NCBI GenBank assembly: GCA_030838305.1
Contig: JAUTWY010000028.1
Span: 1-9,919, forward strand
Length of the DNA stretch: 9,919 nucleotides
Direction of reading: 5' to 3'
Origin: Acidobacteriaceae bacterium
GTDB taxonomy: Bacteria > Acidobacteriota > Terriglobia > Terriglobales > Acidobacteriaceae
The notes under the pieces are model-generated. The model did not search any database and was not told the DNA's origin. It saw only the letters and a program-made list of their open reading frames with translations. A program made the translations under genes and the position numbers. How positions within the stretch are numbered: position 1 is the first letter of the stretch; the number at the start of each line of letters is the position of its first letter. This document shows, piece by piece, positions 1-6,149 of this stretch.

Positions 1-1
1 G

Positions 2-106
2 GAACACGCACTCGCTGACGAAAAAGTACAGACCGCGATTGCCGGCAAGCAGATTATAAAAAAAATCATTGTCCCCGGAAAGCTTGTAAACATCGTAGTG
101 AAGTAA
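2..106 (+). CDS. leuS: Leucyl-tRNA synthetase, C-terminal end (5' part outside window)
   Basis: This is the last 34 codons of an open frame entering from the left edge and ending with TAA at 104-106. The residues KKIIVPGKLVNIVVK at the very end match the characteristic LeuRS tail; E. coli LeuRS ends in a very similar VPGKLLNLVV sequence. In the family this C-terminal extension contacts the elbow of tRNA(Leu) and is needed for efficient leucylation in the cytoplasm. The catalytic and editing domains are not in the window. The next gene is convergent, so leuS is the last gene of its transcript here. The hairpin that follows has its T-tract on the other strand, so no clear plus-strand terminator is seen. 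Confidence 0.85.
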   Translation, partial: EHALADEKVQTAIAGKQIIKKIIVPGKLVNIVVK

Positions 107-121
107 AACTTCGGAGGTACG

Positions 122-150
122 AAAAAGCGGGCCCGTTAGAACGAGCCCGC
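122..150 (-). terminator. Rho-independent terminator of the small secreted protein gene
   Basis: Arms GCGGGC (127-132) and GCCCGC (145-150) pair. They extend inward through a mismatch to CGTT/AACG with a 2-nt loop. On the minus strand the stem is followed directly by five T (122-126), as expected for a terminator of the gene at 179-538. On the plus strand no T-run follows, so it is probably one-directional. Confidence 0.7.
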
Positions 151-178
151 AGCTATGCGTCGAACCTAAAGACGTTTC

Positions 179-538
179 TTACTCGCCCGCCAGCACCAAA
201 GCCTCTGAGCGCTTATTGAAGTCGATCTCGTCCAGCGCCTTGCTGTTGTCCTGAAGCGTCTTGGTGGTCACTGCGTCATAAGGCGAAGGCTTCCCTAAAT
301 CTTTGAGCGTGCCTTCCGTGGTAGCGATCGTTTTCCCATTTTGCAGGATCTCAATCTTGACGCCATCCGCTGAGCCGGTCCATTCAGCCTTGTAGCTACC
401 GGGTTCGAGCTGCGTAGAACCAACTCGCACCGTCTCAGATAGCGTGAAGTTTCCGGAATGATTGTCCTTAGCCAATGCGGCGACTGAGAGCGCGAGCATT
501 ACGATGGCAAAAGAGGCAGAGTATTGTACGAATTTCAT
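179..538 (-). CDS. Small secreted protein of unknown function (119 aa)
   Basis: The product begins with a signal peptide: MKFVQYS, a hydrophobic core at about 8-21, and a probable cleavage after ALA (residues 21-23). The mature protein is about 96 residues and beta-rich by eye, with VRVGSTQLEPGSYKAEWTG, an ILQNGKTIATTEGTL stretch, and a C-terminal EIDFNK...ALVL segment. I recognise this pattern (a secreted domain with V-G-STQL-x-x-G-x-Y-K and W-x-G) as a recurrent family of hypothetical secreted proteins in Acidobacteriota, without an assigned function. The ATG start is supported by AAGGAG at 547-552, 8 nt upstream. The gene is convergent with leuS, divergent from 688-1734, and has its own terminator. 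No catalytic motif or cysteine is seen. That it is a real gene is well supported; its function is unknown. Confidence 0.85.
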   Translation of the reverse strand: MKFVQYSASFAIVMLALSVAALAKDNHSGNFTLSETVRVGSTQLEPGSYKAEWTGSADGVKIEILQNGKTIATTEGTLKDLGKPSPYDAVTTKTLQDNSKALDEIDFNKRSEALVLAGE

Positions 539-687
539 TTTAATTTCTCCTTACTGAGACAGATGCTCGCCCATAGCTGCGGGTTACAGAATCAGAGCGC
601 AATCTATGTAAAGTTTCTTCATCAGTTGTCAGTCGAATCTCGAGGGGCTTCCAACCGGTTAAGTTTTCCGAGTGCGTTATCCTAATC

Positions 688-1734
688 ATGAGCGAAATTG
701 AAATGTCTCTTCCTTCTCCTACACTCGAAGGCTTCCGCGCAGCGGTTCGATGTCCGTCGCTGACGTTCGCAGAAATGACCTGGCGCTGGGCGGTCGGAGC
801 AATCGCTTGGACATTATTTCTTTTTTCATTCATTGAATACCTGAACACCCTTCCGGTCACCCGCGGCGACAAGACCCTGCTGGGAACTCGGCAGCCCTTG
901 CTCATTGGAAAGGCCATCTCCCACATCCTTCGGGGCAGCCTTGATCGTGCTGTGTTCACGGCATTGCTGGCCATGGTTGCGGTCGCCCTGCTGTGGGTCA
1001 TCTCCGCATCCATCGGCCGAGGCGTCACAGTCCGCGCCCTACTGGACTACTTTCGTAGGGATGTTTCAGTCGACGATTCTTCCGAGCCGAAAAATCAAGC
1101 TGCCCACTTTTATACGCTGGTAGCCCTGAACGTCTTGCGTGTTGCGGTGGCGCTGGCCGCAATTCTCGGCTTCGCGGGAGGGGCGATTCTGGCCGGCTTC
1201 GTCTCCACCAACAAAAATCCTCAGCCCGGCTTAGCCTTCGTTCTTTTTCTACCCTTTGCGGCATCGATCTGCGTTGTGTGGCCAGCCTTGAACTGGTTGC
1301 TGTCACTGGCCTCCGTCTTCGCGATTCGCGACGGCGAAGACGTGTTCGGCGCCGTCTCCGCCGCCGCCTTGTTCTTGCGCGAACGCACGGGGCCGGTCTT
1401 GGCGGTGGGTACGTGGACTGGACTGGCGCACCTTGTCGCCCTCAGTGTTGCTGGCACTGCGGTTTCGCTGCCCCTGGCCTTCGTCGGGCTTATTCCGGGG
1501 CGCCTCATCCTCGCTCTGATTATTCTCTTGGCGCTCACCTATTTCGCGGTTGTCGACTGGCTCTACATAGCCCGCCTCGCTGCATACATTTGTATTGTTG
1601 AAATGCCAGAGGTTCAGGTGCCATCGACGCCACAACTTTTTCCGCAGATCGACCCCGGCGACCGGACCGAAACTGCAATCGATCGGACCGAGACGATTCT
1701 GAGCGATATGCCGAACCTCGCCGCGGAGACATAG
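688..1734 (+). CDS. Polytopic inner-membrane protein of unknown function
   Basis: The 348-aa product has about six hydrophobic segments, near residues 33-52, 87-109, 146-171, 181-210, 236-268 and 272-304. A soluble N-terminal stretch of about 30 residues precedes them, and a polar tail follows (305-348) that contains the duplicated pentapeptide DRTET at 325 and 332. I see no transporter signature, catalytic motif or nucleotide-binding site and cannot assign a family. The ATG at 688 has no convincing Shine-Dalgarno sequence; an in-frame ATG at 703 is an alternative. guaA follows on the same strand after about 60 nt without a terminator, so the two may be co-transcribed, but nothing in the protein suggests a role in purine synthesis. 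The long open frame with consistent hydrophobic periodicity makes it a credible gene. Confidence 0.75.
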   Translation: MSEIEMSLPSPTLEGFRAAVRCPSLTFAEMTWRWAVGAIAWTLFLFSFIEYLNTLPVTRGDKTLLGTRQPLLIGKAISHILRGSLDRAVFTALLAMVAVALLWVISASIGRGVTVRALLDYFRRDVSVDDSSEPKNQAAHFYTLVALNVLRVAVALAAILGFAGGAILAGFVSTNKNPQPGLAFVLFLPFAASICVVWPALNWLLSLASVFAIRDGEDVFGAVSAAALFLRERTGPVLAVGTWTGLAHLVALSVAGTAVSLPLAFVGLIPGRLILALIILLALTYFAVVDWLYIARLAAYICIVEMPEVQVPSTPQLFPQIDPGDRTETAIDRTETILSDMPNLAAET

Positions 1735-1782
1735 GTTGTTTTCAGCGTCACATGCGGTCGCTCTTTACATGGTCCATTCGAT

Positions 1783-3390
1783 TTGAGAAACTCATCCGTG
1801 GAACCCCAATCCAGACTCGGCCAGCCTCCGCTCAACCAATCCATTGTCATCCTCGACTTCGGCGCGCAATATACACAGCTGATCGCACGCCGCATCCGCG
1901 AACAAAGTGTTTTTTCTGTCGTGCTGCCCTGCACTGCGTCGATGAATGAGGTGAAAAGCTGCGCGCCGGTGGGTATTGTGCTTTCGGGGGCGCCGTGGTC
2001 GGTCTACGACAAAGACGCTCCGCCAGCCGATCCGCGCATCTTCGAGCTGGGATTGCCCATACTCGGCATCTGCTACGGCCTGCAATTCATGGTTCACACT
2101 CTCGGCGGGAAGGTTCGTCCTGCGGAAAAGCGAGAGTATGGTCATGCGGAAATCGACATCGTCGCCGAGTCAAAACTGTTTCAAGGACTGGCGAAGCATC
2201 AATCGGTCTGGATGTCGCACGGCGACGAAGCACTGGAATTGCCGCCGGGTTTTGAGCTGACTGCGAAAACGTCGCATGCGGTAGCGGGAATCCAGAATGT
2301 CGCGAAGAACTGGTATGCCGTTCAGTTTCACCCCGAGGTGCATCACACTCGGAATGGCACGGAGATCCTGCGCAACTTCATTTTCCATATCTGTGGCGCG
2401 AAGCCTTTGTGGACGCCGCAGCACTTTATCAACTCCACTGTCGACCAGGTCAAGCAGCAAGTCGGCAGCGGACGCGCCATCTGCGCGCTTTCGGGCGGGG
2501 TCGATTCGTCGGTCGCGGCAGTGCTGGTCGATCGCGCTCTGCGCGATGCGAAAGGCAAGTCTCGGCTCATTTGCATCTTCGTGAACAACGGAGTGCTCCG
2601 TAAGAACGAGTTCGAGAAGGTGCAGAAGACATTGCGTGACAAGCTTGGGCTGCGGCTCGACGCGGTGGATGCGACCGGCCGCTTCCTTGGCAAACTGAAA
2701 GGCGTGAGTGATCCGGAAAAGAAACGCAAAATCATTGGCAACGAATTCATCAAGGTGTTTGAGAGGGAAGCTCGCCGCATCGAGAAAGATGAAGGCAAGG
2801 TGAAGTGGTTGGTGCAGGGAACGCTTTACCCCGACGTTATCGAGTCGCGCTCGGTCAGGGGCCCCTCGCAGGTGATCAAGTCGCATCACAACGTTGGCGG
2901 CCTGCCGGAAAAAATGAAGCTCAAATTGATCGAGCCGCTAAAGGATCTATTCAAGGACGAAGTCCGCAAGATCGGTCGCGACCTCGGGATGCCGGAAGAA
3001 ATTCTGCAGCGCCAGCCCTTTCCAGGCCCTGGTCTCGCGGTGCGCGTGCTTGGCGAAGTCACGCCCGAGCGGCTCGCGCTGCTCCGCGAATGCGACGACA
3101 TCGTCGTCACTGAAATCAAGAATGCCGGGCTCTACACCAAAGTCTGGCAGTCGTTCGCGGTGCTGTTGCCAGTAATGTCCGTGGGAGTTATGGGAGACAT
3201 GCGCACCTATGCTTATACCTGCGCGATCCGCGCCGTCAGTTCCGAGGACGGCATGACCGCCGACTGGGTTCCCTTGCCGCACGAAGTGTTGAAGACCATC
3301 TCCACCCGCATCGTGAATGAAGTCAAAGGCGTGAACCGCGTCGTCTATGACATCACGTCGAAGCCTCCTGGGACGATTGAGTGGGAATAG
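1783..3390 (+). CDS. guaA: GMP synthase (glutamine-hydrolysing)
   Basis: This enzyme converts XMP, ATP and glutamine to GMP, the last step of de novo guanine nucleotide synthesis, in the cytoplasm. The class I glutamine amidotransferase domain occupies about residues 21-205. It starts with IVILDFGAQYTQLIARR and contains the nucleophile Cys97 in GICYGLQ and the His183/Glu185 pair in QFHPEV. The ATP-pyrophosphatase domain has the P-loop SGGVDSS at 237-243, followed by the dimerisation domain ending in KPPGTIEWE, the usual GuaA terminus. The 535 aa compare with about 525 in E. coli, and all domains are intact. The frame opens at TTG 1783, with GTG at 1798 (530 aa) as an alternative. There is no ATG before the conserved core and no clear ribosome binding site, so the exact start is uncertain. 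guaB is not in the window. Confidence 0.97.
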   Translation: MRNSSVEPQSRLGQPPLNQSIVILDFGAQYTQLIARRIREQSVFSVVLPCTASMNEVKSCAPVGIVLSGAPWSVYDKDAPPADPRIFELGLPILGICYGLQFMVHTLGGKVRPAEKREYGHAEIDIVAESKLFQGLAKHQSVWMSHGDEALELPPGFELTAKTSHAVAGIQNVAKNWYAVQFHPEVHHTRNGTEILRNFIFHICGAKPLWTPQHFINSTVDQVKQQVGSGRAICALSGGVDSSVAAVLVDRALRDAKGKSRLICIFVNNGVLRKNEFEKVQKTLRDKLGLRLDAVDATGRFLGKLKGVSDPEKKRKIIGNEFIKVFEREARRIEKDEGKVKWLVQGTLYPDVIESRSVRGPSQVIKSHHNVGGLPEKMKLKLIEPLKDLFKDEVRKIGRDLGMPEEILQRQPFPGPGLAVRVLGEVTPERLALLRECDDIVVTEIKNAGLYTKVWQSFAVLLPVMSVGVMGDMRTYAYTCAIRAVSSEDGMTADWVPLPHEVLKTISTRIVNEVKGVNRVVYDITSKPPGTIEWE

Positions 3391-3504
3391 AAAACGCTTA
3401 TAGTTTATCGCTGCTTTTCTTCTCAAGCTCCATCAGTCGCTCGCATTAGCCAGCCGAAGGTCTCGCGACGCCCACCCGTCGTCCCGTTTCGCAGAGCATC
3501 GTCT

Positions 3505-3520
3505 TGACAGATCGTGACAG
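3505..3520. repeat. Direct repeat of TGACAG, 10 bp apart
   Basis: Two exact TGACAG hexamers at 3505-3510 and 3515-3520 are separated by ATCG, which places them one helical turn apart on the same DNA face, about 120 nt before the kinase start. The first also forms a perfect TTGACA (3504-3509), but no matching -10 element lies 16-18 nt downstream. It may be a regulator half-site pair or chance. Confidence 0.25.
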
Positions 3521-3621
3521 AACCAACCTTTCCCAAGAGTGTGCAAGATTGATCAGACACCACAGTCTTTGGATGAGAACATTAGCAACCGTTAACCATG
3601 CAGGCTCCTTCGCCTGCTCCC

Positions 3622-3633
3622 GGAGGTCTGAGG
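3622..3633 (+). promoter_or_regulatory. Ribosome binding site deciding the kinase start
   Basis: GGAGG at 3622-3626, followed by TGAGG at 3629-3633, lies 10 and 3 nt before ATG 3637. The in-frame ATG at 3598 has no such sequence upstream, which favours 3637 as the start. Confidence 0.55.
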
Positions 3634-3636
3634 CTC

Positions 3637-4479
3637 ATGTGGAACATTTCAAAACAGTCCAAGCAAATGGCTCTGTCACATGCCCAACTCGAATCGGTGA
3701 TCTTGGAGCGCACGGCCGAACTTCAAATCCTCTCGCAGCGCCTTTTAAAAGTGCAGGACGAAGAGCGACGCAAGTTGGCTCGCGACCTCCACGACAGCAC
3801 CGGTCAAACTCTGGCCGCGTTAAAAATTAGTGTTTCGTACCTCCAGGAAAACTGCAAGCACGATAGGGAAACCATGGCTATTGTGGCCGACGTTGCCCTA
3901 TTCGCGGACCAGGCGATTGAGGAGATTCGGACCATGTCCTACCTTCTCCATCCGCCACTGTTGGATGAGGTTGGCTTCAACTGCGCCGCGGAGTGGTATG
4001 TCGAAGGCTTCGCCAAGCGCAGCGGCATCAACGTGCGCGCGGATCTCGCGACTCCTGTTGAGCGCCTGCCCATGAGGATCGAAATCGCCCTCTTCCGTGT
4101 GCTCCAGGAGAGCTTGACCAACGTGCATCGCCACTCCGGAGCCTCTGAGGCTACCATCTCGTTTCGTCCGCAGACCTGTACTGCGACCCTCGAAATCCGG
4201 GATTTCGGTTGCGGCATCGCAGCCGACCGCTTGGTCCGGCTTCGTGAAACCAGCGCGGAAACCGGTGTCGGTCTGGCTGGAATGCGCGAAAGACTGCACG
4301 AACTGAACGGCAAGCTTGAGATCGAATCTGAGGGGCATGGAACCACCATGCGGGCCACAGTTCCCGTGCCTCACACCATTCGGGTTGCCCAGCAAGATCG
4401 CGGCGTAGCAGAATCGTCGGCCCGCCCGCCCCTTGACCAGAAATTTGACGATACGCTATCGGTCGCTGGCTCTGATTAA
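3637..4479 (+). CDS. Soluble sensor histidine kinase, HisKA_3 / NarL-type, no sensor domain
   Basis: The 280-aa product is a two-component kinase core. Residues 15-45 form a probable coiled coil leading into the HisKA_3 dimerisation helix KVQDEERRKLARDLHDSTGQ, with the predicted phosphorylated residue His52. The conserved LHPPLLDEVGF motif follows at 104-114. The HATPase_c domain has an N-box in LQESLTNVHRHSGA (Asn162), a G1 box DFGCGI (189-194) and a G2 box GVGLAGMRERL (210-220). Kinases of this class phosphorylate NarL/FixJ-type DNA-binding response regulators. No transmembrane segment, PAS, GAF or other input domain precedes the core, and no response regulator is adjacent, so signal and partner are unknown. 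An in-frame TAG at 3583-3585 prevents a longer N-terminus. About 35 residues of polar tail follow the ATPase domain. Confidence 0.9.
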   Translation: MWNISKQSKQMALSHAQLESVILERTAELQILSQRLLKVQDEERRKLARDLHDSTGQTLAALKISVSYLQENCKHDRETMAIVADVALFADQAIEEIRTMSYLLHPPLLDEVGFNCAAEWYVEGFAKRSGINVRADLATPVERLPMRIEIALFRVLQESLTNVHRHSGASEATISFRPQTCTATLEIRDFGCGIAADRLVRLRETSAETGVGLAGMRERLHELNGKLEIESEGHGTTMRATVPVPHTIRVAQQDRGVAESSARPPLDQKFDDTLSVAGSD

Positions 4480-4602
4480 GACCACCCAAACTTGAGTGTG
4501 GAGACGGAGGATTGGCGTCCTCGTGTAAGCGAGAGTGAAACATTGCTGCGGGAACGCGTCGCGGAGTAAATGTGCCGTGCCTGTTGGGACTTTATTGCCA
4601 GT

Positions 4603-4824
4603 TCATTTGTGAATTTGTCGCACCGGCGGATCGCTGACGAAACTCTTCCCGCACTCCAGGCACGCTGCTTTTGACCGTGGCGTGATTAATCCGCATGCTG
4701 GACACATTCTTTGGGTTGCATAGCCCGCCATCTGTGGCCTCAACCGGCGCATCCGAAAGAATAAGACGAGAGCGATCGCGAAGATTACCGCCAGCAATCC
4801 GCCGCTAATCCCAATTGCGTTCAT
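4603..4824 (-). CDS. Small membrane-anchored zinc-ribbon protein (73 aa)
   Basis: The product has one N-terminal transmembrane segment at about residues 5-23, followed by the positive cluster RMRRLR, which predicts a cytoplasmic C-terminus. The soluble part carries two cysteine pairs, CPAC (41-44) and CLEC (55-58), spaced as in a zinc ribbon that binds one Zn ion. The tail PPVRQIHK is polar. Such small anchored zinc ribbons are widespread and mostly uncharacterised; a role as a protein or nucleic-acid contact is possible but not shown. The ATG at 4822-4824 is preceded on the minus strand by a purine-rich GAGAGAGG stretch that may serve as a ribosome binding site. The PY-repeat gene lies 66 nt upstream on the same strand, so the two may be co-transcribed. 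Confidence 0.75.
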   Translation of the reverse strand: MNAIGISGGLLAVIFAIALVLFFRMRRLRPQMAGYATQRMCPACGLITPRSKAACLECGKSFVSDPPVRQIHK

Positions 4825-4890
4825 CCACTCGACCTCTCTCGAGTCCCCATCTTCTGCTGCGCACTGGATCTGCCTCTGGTTGCCGCCCGC

Positions 4891-5151
4891 TTACATTCCC
4901 TTGTACGGCTCGTAAGGGACCTCTGCCCCTGGCTTCTTCGCATAGGGTTTGTATGGAACCTCGGCCGCTCCAGGTTTCTTCGCGTATGGCTCGTACGCAG
5001 CTTCAGGCGGCGCCGCCTTCTCGTATGGTTTGTACGGAACCTCCGGCAATGGAGGCCGCTTGGCGCGATCCGAGTCTGCTGGTGCACCGGGATAAGCCAC
5101 CGGTGGTTCGTCAGGTTCGTCTTCAAAATTGGACATCGTCAACATAATCAC
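4891..5151 (-). CDS. Short proline/tyrosine-rich repeat protein
   Basis: The 86-aa product has an acidic N-terminus (NFEDEPDEPPVAYPG) and then about four copies of a 13-14 residue unit with core PYxPYxK (residues 37-86), ending in YEPYKGM. It has no signal peptide or membrane segment and is predicted to be disordered. I do not recognise a characterised family. The open frame begins at GTG 5151; ATG at 5143-5145 or 5134-5136 are equally possible starts, and none has a strong ribosome binding site. The regular amino-acid repeat with varied codons argues for selection on the protein. The zinc-ribbon gene follows on the same strand. The repeats could be a scaffold or binding array for a partner, but this is inference. 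Confidence 0.65.
   Translation of the reverse strand: MIMLTMSNFEDEPDEPPVAYPGAPADSDRAKRPPLPEVPYKPYEKAAPPEAAYEPYAKKPGAAEVPYKPYAKKPGAEVPYEPYKGM
4894..5043 (-). repeat. Four 39-42 nt units encoding EVPYxPYxKxPG-type repeats
   Basis: Units at residues 37-49, 50-63, 64-76 and a shortened last one at 77-86 share the pattern [EA]-x-x-Y-[KE]-P-Y-x-K, with A-K-K-P-G-A in the middle copies. At DNA level the copies are recognisable but not identical, consistent with old duplication rather than recent slippage. Confidence 0.8.
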
Positions 5152-5201
5152 GAGATCTGGCGTCCGATCTGCACCCCGAAGATTGGGTCTGGTTCAATCA
5201 T
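5148..5201 (-). CDS. Possible 17-aa leader peptide overlapping the PY-repeat gene start
   Basis: ATG 5199-5201 opens a 17-codon frame (MIEPDPIFGVQIGRQIS) whose TGA (5148-5150) overlaps the GTG at 5149-5151 as GTGA, an arrangement typical of translational coupling. GGGAG lies almost directly before the ATG, too close to be an ideal ribosome binding site. It may be a leader, the original N-terminus separated by a frameshift, or chance. Confidence 0.2.
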   Translation of the reverse strand: MIEPDPIFGVQIGRQIS

Positions 5202-5499
5202 GCTCCCTTTCGTGCAGCCGCGATGATCACAATTGCTCGCTTCTGAACATAGCCAGTGCCTTGGACGAACACTCCCCGCTGCTGTTCCTGGCGCCCCGGA
5301 ACGCTCATCCTGCAGGTTGATGAGCCCCTGGCAAGGCCGAGTCCTATGGGACGGGGTTTCAGCGTATGCTCAGGTTACTTTCGTTCGGCGACCATTGTGA
5401 TCTAACCCGTCCCTACCGAATTCGAAACAATTCCTGTTGAGGCCGTCATGGCCGATCGGTCTTCACTCGTTCAGCAGGCCGAATCAAGATTCCAAATTT
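5202..5499. other. Intergenic region with hairpins, no convincing gene
   Basis: This is most of the 360-nt gap between the divergent PY-repeat gene and the secreted protein at 5512. I see no credible coding frame. A 7-bp hairpin, GCTCATC/GATGAGC, lies at 5303-5325. An overlapping alternative fold at 5322-5359 pairs GAGCCCC with GGGGTTT, enclosing the small stems GGC/GCC and GTCC/GGAC. It must hold promoters for both divergent genes, but no confident -35/-10 pair was found. Confidence 0.5.
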
Positions 5500-5506
5500 A
5501 AGGGGG
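5500..5506 (+). promoter_or_regulatory. Ribosome binding site deciding the start at 5512
   Basis: AAGGGGG lies 5 nt before ATG 5512. This places the start directly at the signal peptide rather than at the upstream in-frame ATG at about 5447 or the longer open frame from 5437. Confidence 0.7.
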
Positions 5507-5511
5507 TATCC

Positions 5512-5949
5512 ATGCGTTACAAATCACTCGTGGTGGCATCGATTTTGTTGGCTGCAACCGCGTATGCCAAAGAACCGAAGGCTTATCAGAGCGGCAAGGT
5601 ATTGCAGATGGATTCCGTGCAATGTGGTATGGACGAAAAAGACGCGAAGAGTATCTCCGGCGAAATAATTGGAACCGACTCCGGTCACAAGAAGACACTG
5701 GAGCTGCTCTGCCAGGAATACCTGCTCCAAGCCGAGAGAGTGATTTACCGAATCCGGCCTAAAGATGCGAAGCATCCCGTGCTTTTGCCGGTAGGCGACC
5801 AGGCGCAATTCCGCCTGGTAAAGGACAAGATGCTGCTGCGTGTGGAAGATCTCGACAGCAAGGAGCGCGAATACATTGTTGTGTCGATGACGCCGCGTTC
5901 TGACAGTACCGCCGACGCCAGCCCGGCTCGGCCCAATCATTTGCAGTAA
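5512..5949 (+). CDS. Secreted protein of unknown function (145 aa)
   Basis: The product has a clear signal peptide, MRYKSLVVASILLAATAYA, with probable cleavage after residue 19. The mature part is about 126 residues and begins KEPKAYQSGKVLQMDSVQCG. It contains two cysteines (38 and 67) that could form a disulfide outside the cytoplasm, an LLPVGDQAQFRLVKDKMLLRVEDLDSKEREYIVVSM stretch suggesting beta strands, and a polar Ala/Ser/Pro tail. The 'YQSGKVL' opening after the signal peptide is common in small secreted proteins of Acidobacteriota whose function is unknown. The start is chosen from the strong ribosome binding site and signal peptide; 25 additional upstream codons in the open frame look non-coding. 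A strong hairpin follows the stop, so the gene is probably monocistronic. Confidence 0.85.
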   Translation: MRYKSLVVASILLAATAYAKEPKAYQSGKVLQMDSVQCGMDEKDAKSISGEIIGTDSGHKKTLELLCQEYLLQAERVIYRIRPKDAKHPVLLPVGDQAQFRLVKDKMLLRVEDLDSKEREYIVVSMTPRSDSTADASPARPNHLQ

Positions 5950-5971
5950 GTAAGCCGACACATTGGCAACA

Positions 5972-6005
5972 AGAAATGACGCAGCCTGTAGAGTGCGTCA
6001 TTTCT
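5972..6005. terminator. 12-bp perfect hairpin, probably a bidirectional terminator
   Basis: AGAAATGACGCA (5972-5983) pairs perfectly with TGCGTCATTTCT (5994-6005) around a 10-nt loop. It lies 22 nt after the stop of the secreted protein gene. The A-rich and T-rich arm ends serve as the U-tract in either direction; there is no long T-run beyond the stem, so it is a moderate rather than classical terminator. Confidence 0.65.
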
Positions 6006-6080
6006 CCCTGATCGCGGCAACCCGCGCGGGTTTCGGGTCATCTGATTCTGCAAAGTTCCCGCACCGCGTCCTCCGCCGCG

Positions 6081-6110
6081 TCGTCTCTGCTGATCGTTGA
6101 GCAGGGACGA
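6081..6110 (+). promoter_or_regulatory. Stable hairpin in the leader of the beta-barrel gene
   Basis: TCGTCTCTGCT (6081-6091) pairs with AGCAGGGACGA (6100-6110) over 11 bp with one G-U pair and an 8-nt loop. It ends 39 nt before the start codon of the outer-membrane protein gene. No T-run follows, so it is not a standard terminator. It may be a 5' leader structure affecting translation or mRNA stability. Confidence 0.45.
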
Positions 6111-6136
6111 GTGTGCGCGGACAAAAACCATTTACC

Positions 6137-6141
6137 AGGAG
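6137..6141 (+). promoter_or_regulatory. Ribosome binding site deciding the start at 6150
   Basis: AGGAG lies 8 nt before ATG 6150, which begins the signal peptide. The in-frame ATG at 6111 overlaps the sequence just after the leader hairpin and has no comparable site. Confidence 0.7.
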
Positions 6142-6149
6142 TTCAACCG

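Noticed and set aside
540..1028. Long minus-strand open frame opposite the membrane-protein start
   Set aside because: It is Arg/Met/Ser-rich without domain pattern, overlaps the divergent promoter region and the well-supported gene at 688, and has no ribosome binding site.
2170..2889. 239-aa minus-strand open frame inside guaA
   Set aside because: It is an antisense shadow caused by codon bias; guaA is certain on the other strand.
3504..3830. 108-aa plus-strand frame overlapping the kinase start
   Set aside because: It overlaps the conserved kinase core in another frame, its composition is non-protein-like, and it lacks a ribosome binding site.
4480..4602. Short hairpin GAGGA/TCCTC after the kinase as a terminator or small RNA
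   Set aside because: It has only 5 bp, no T-run, and no conserved structure visible.
5317..5340. Hammerhead-ribozyme-like TTGATGAG sequence
   Set aside because: The core needs CUGANGA and a GAAA after stem II; here there is TTGA and CGAG, so the catalytic core is not present.
6019..6032. 14-bp perfect palindrome AACCCGCGCGGGTT
   Set aside because: A palindrome of this length is expected about once by chance in a window this size, especially at high GC, and no second copy was found.
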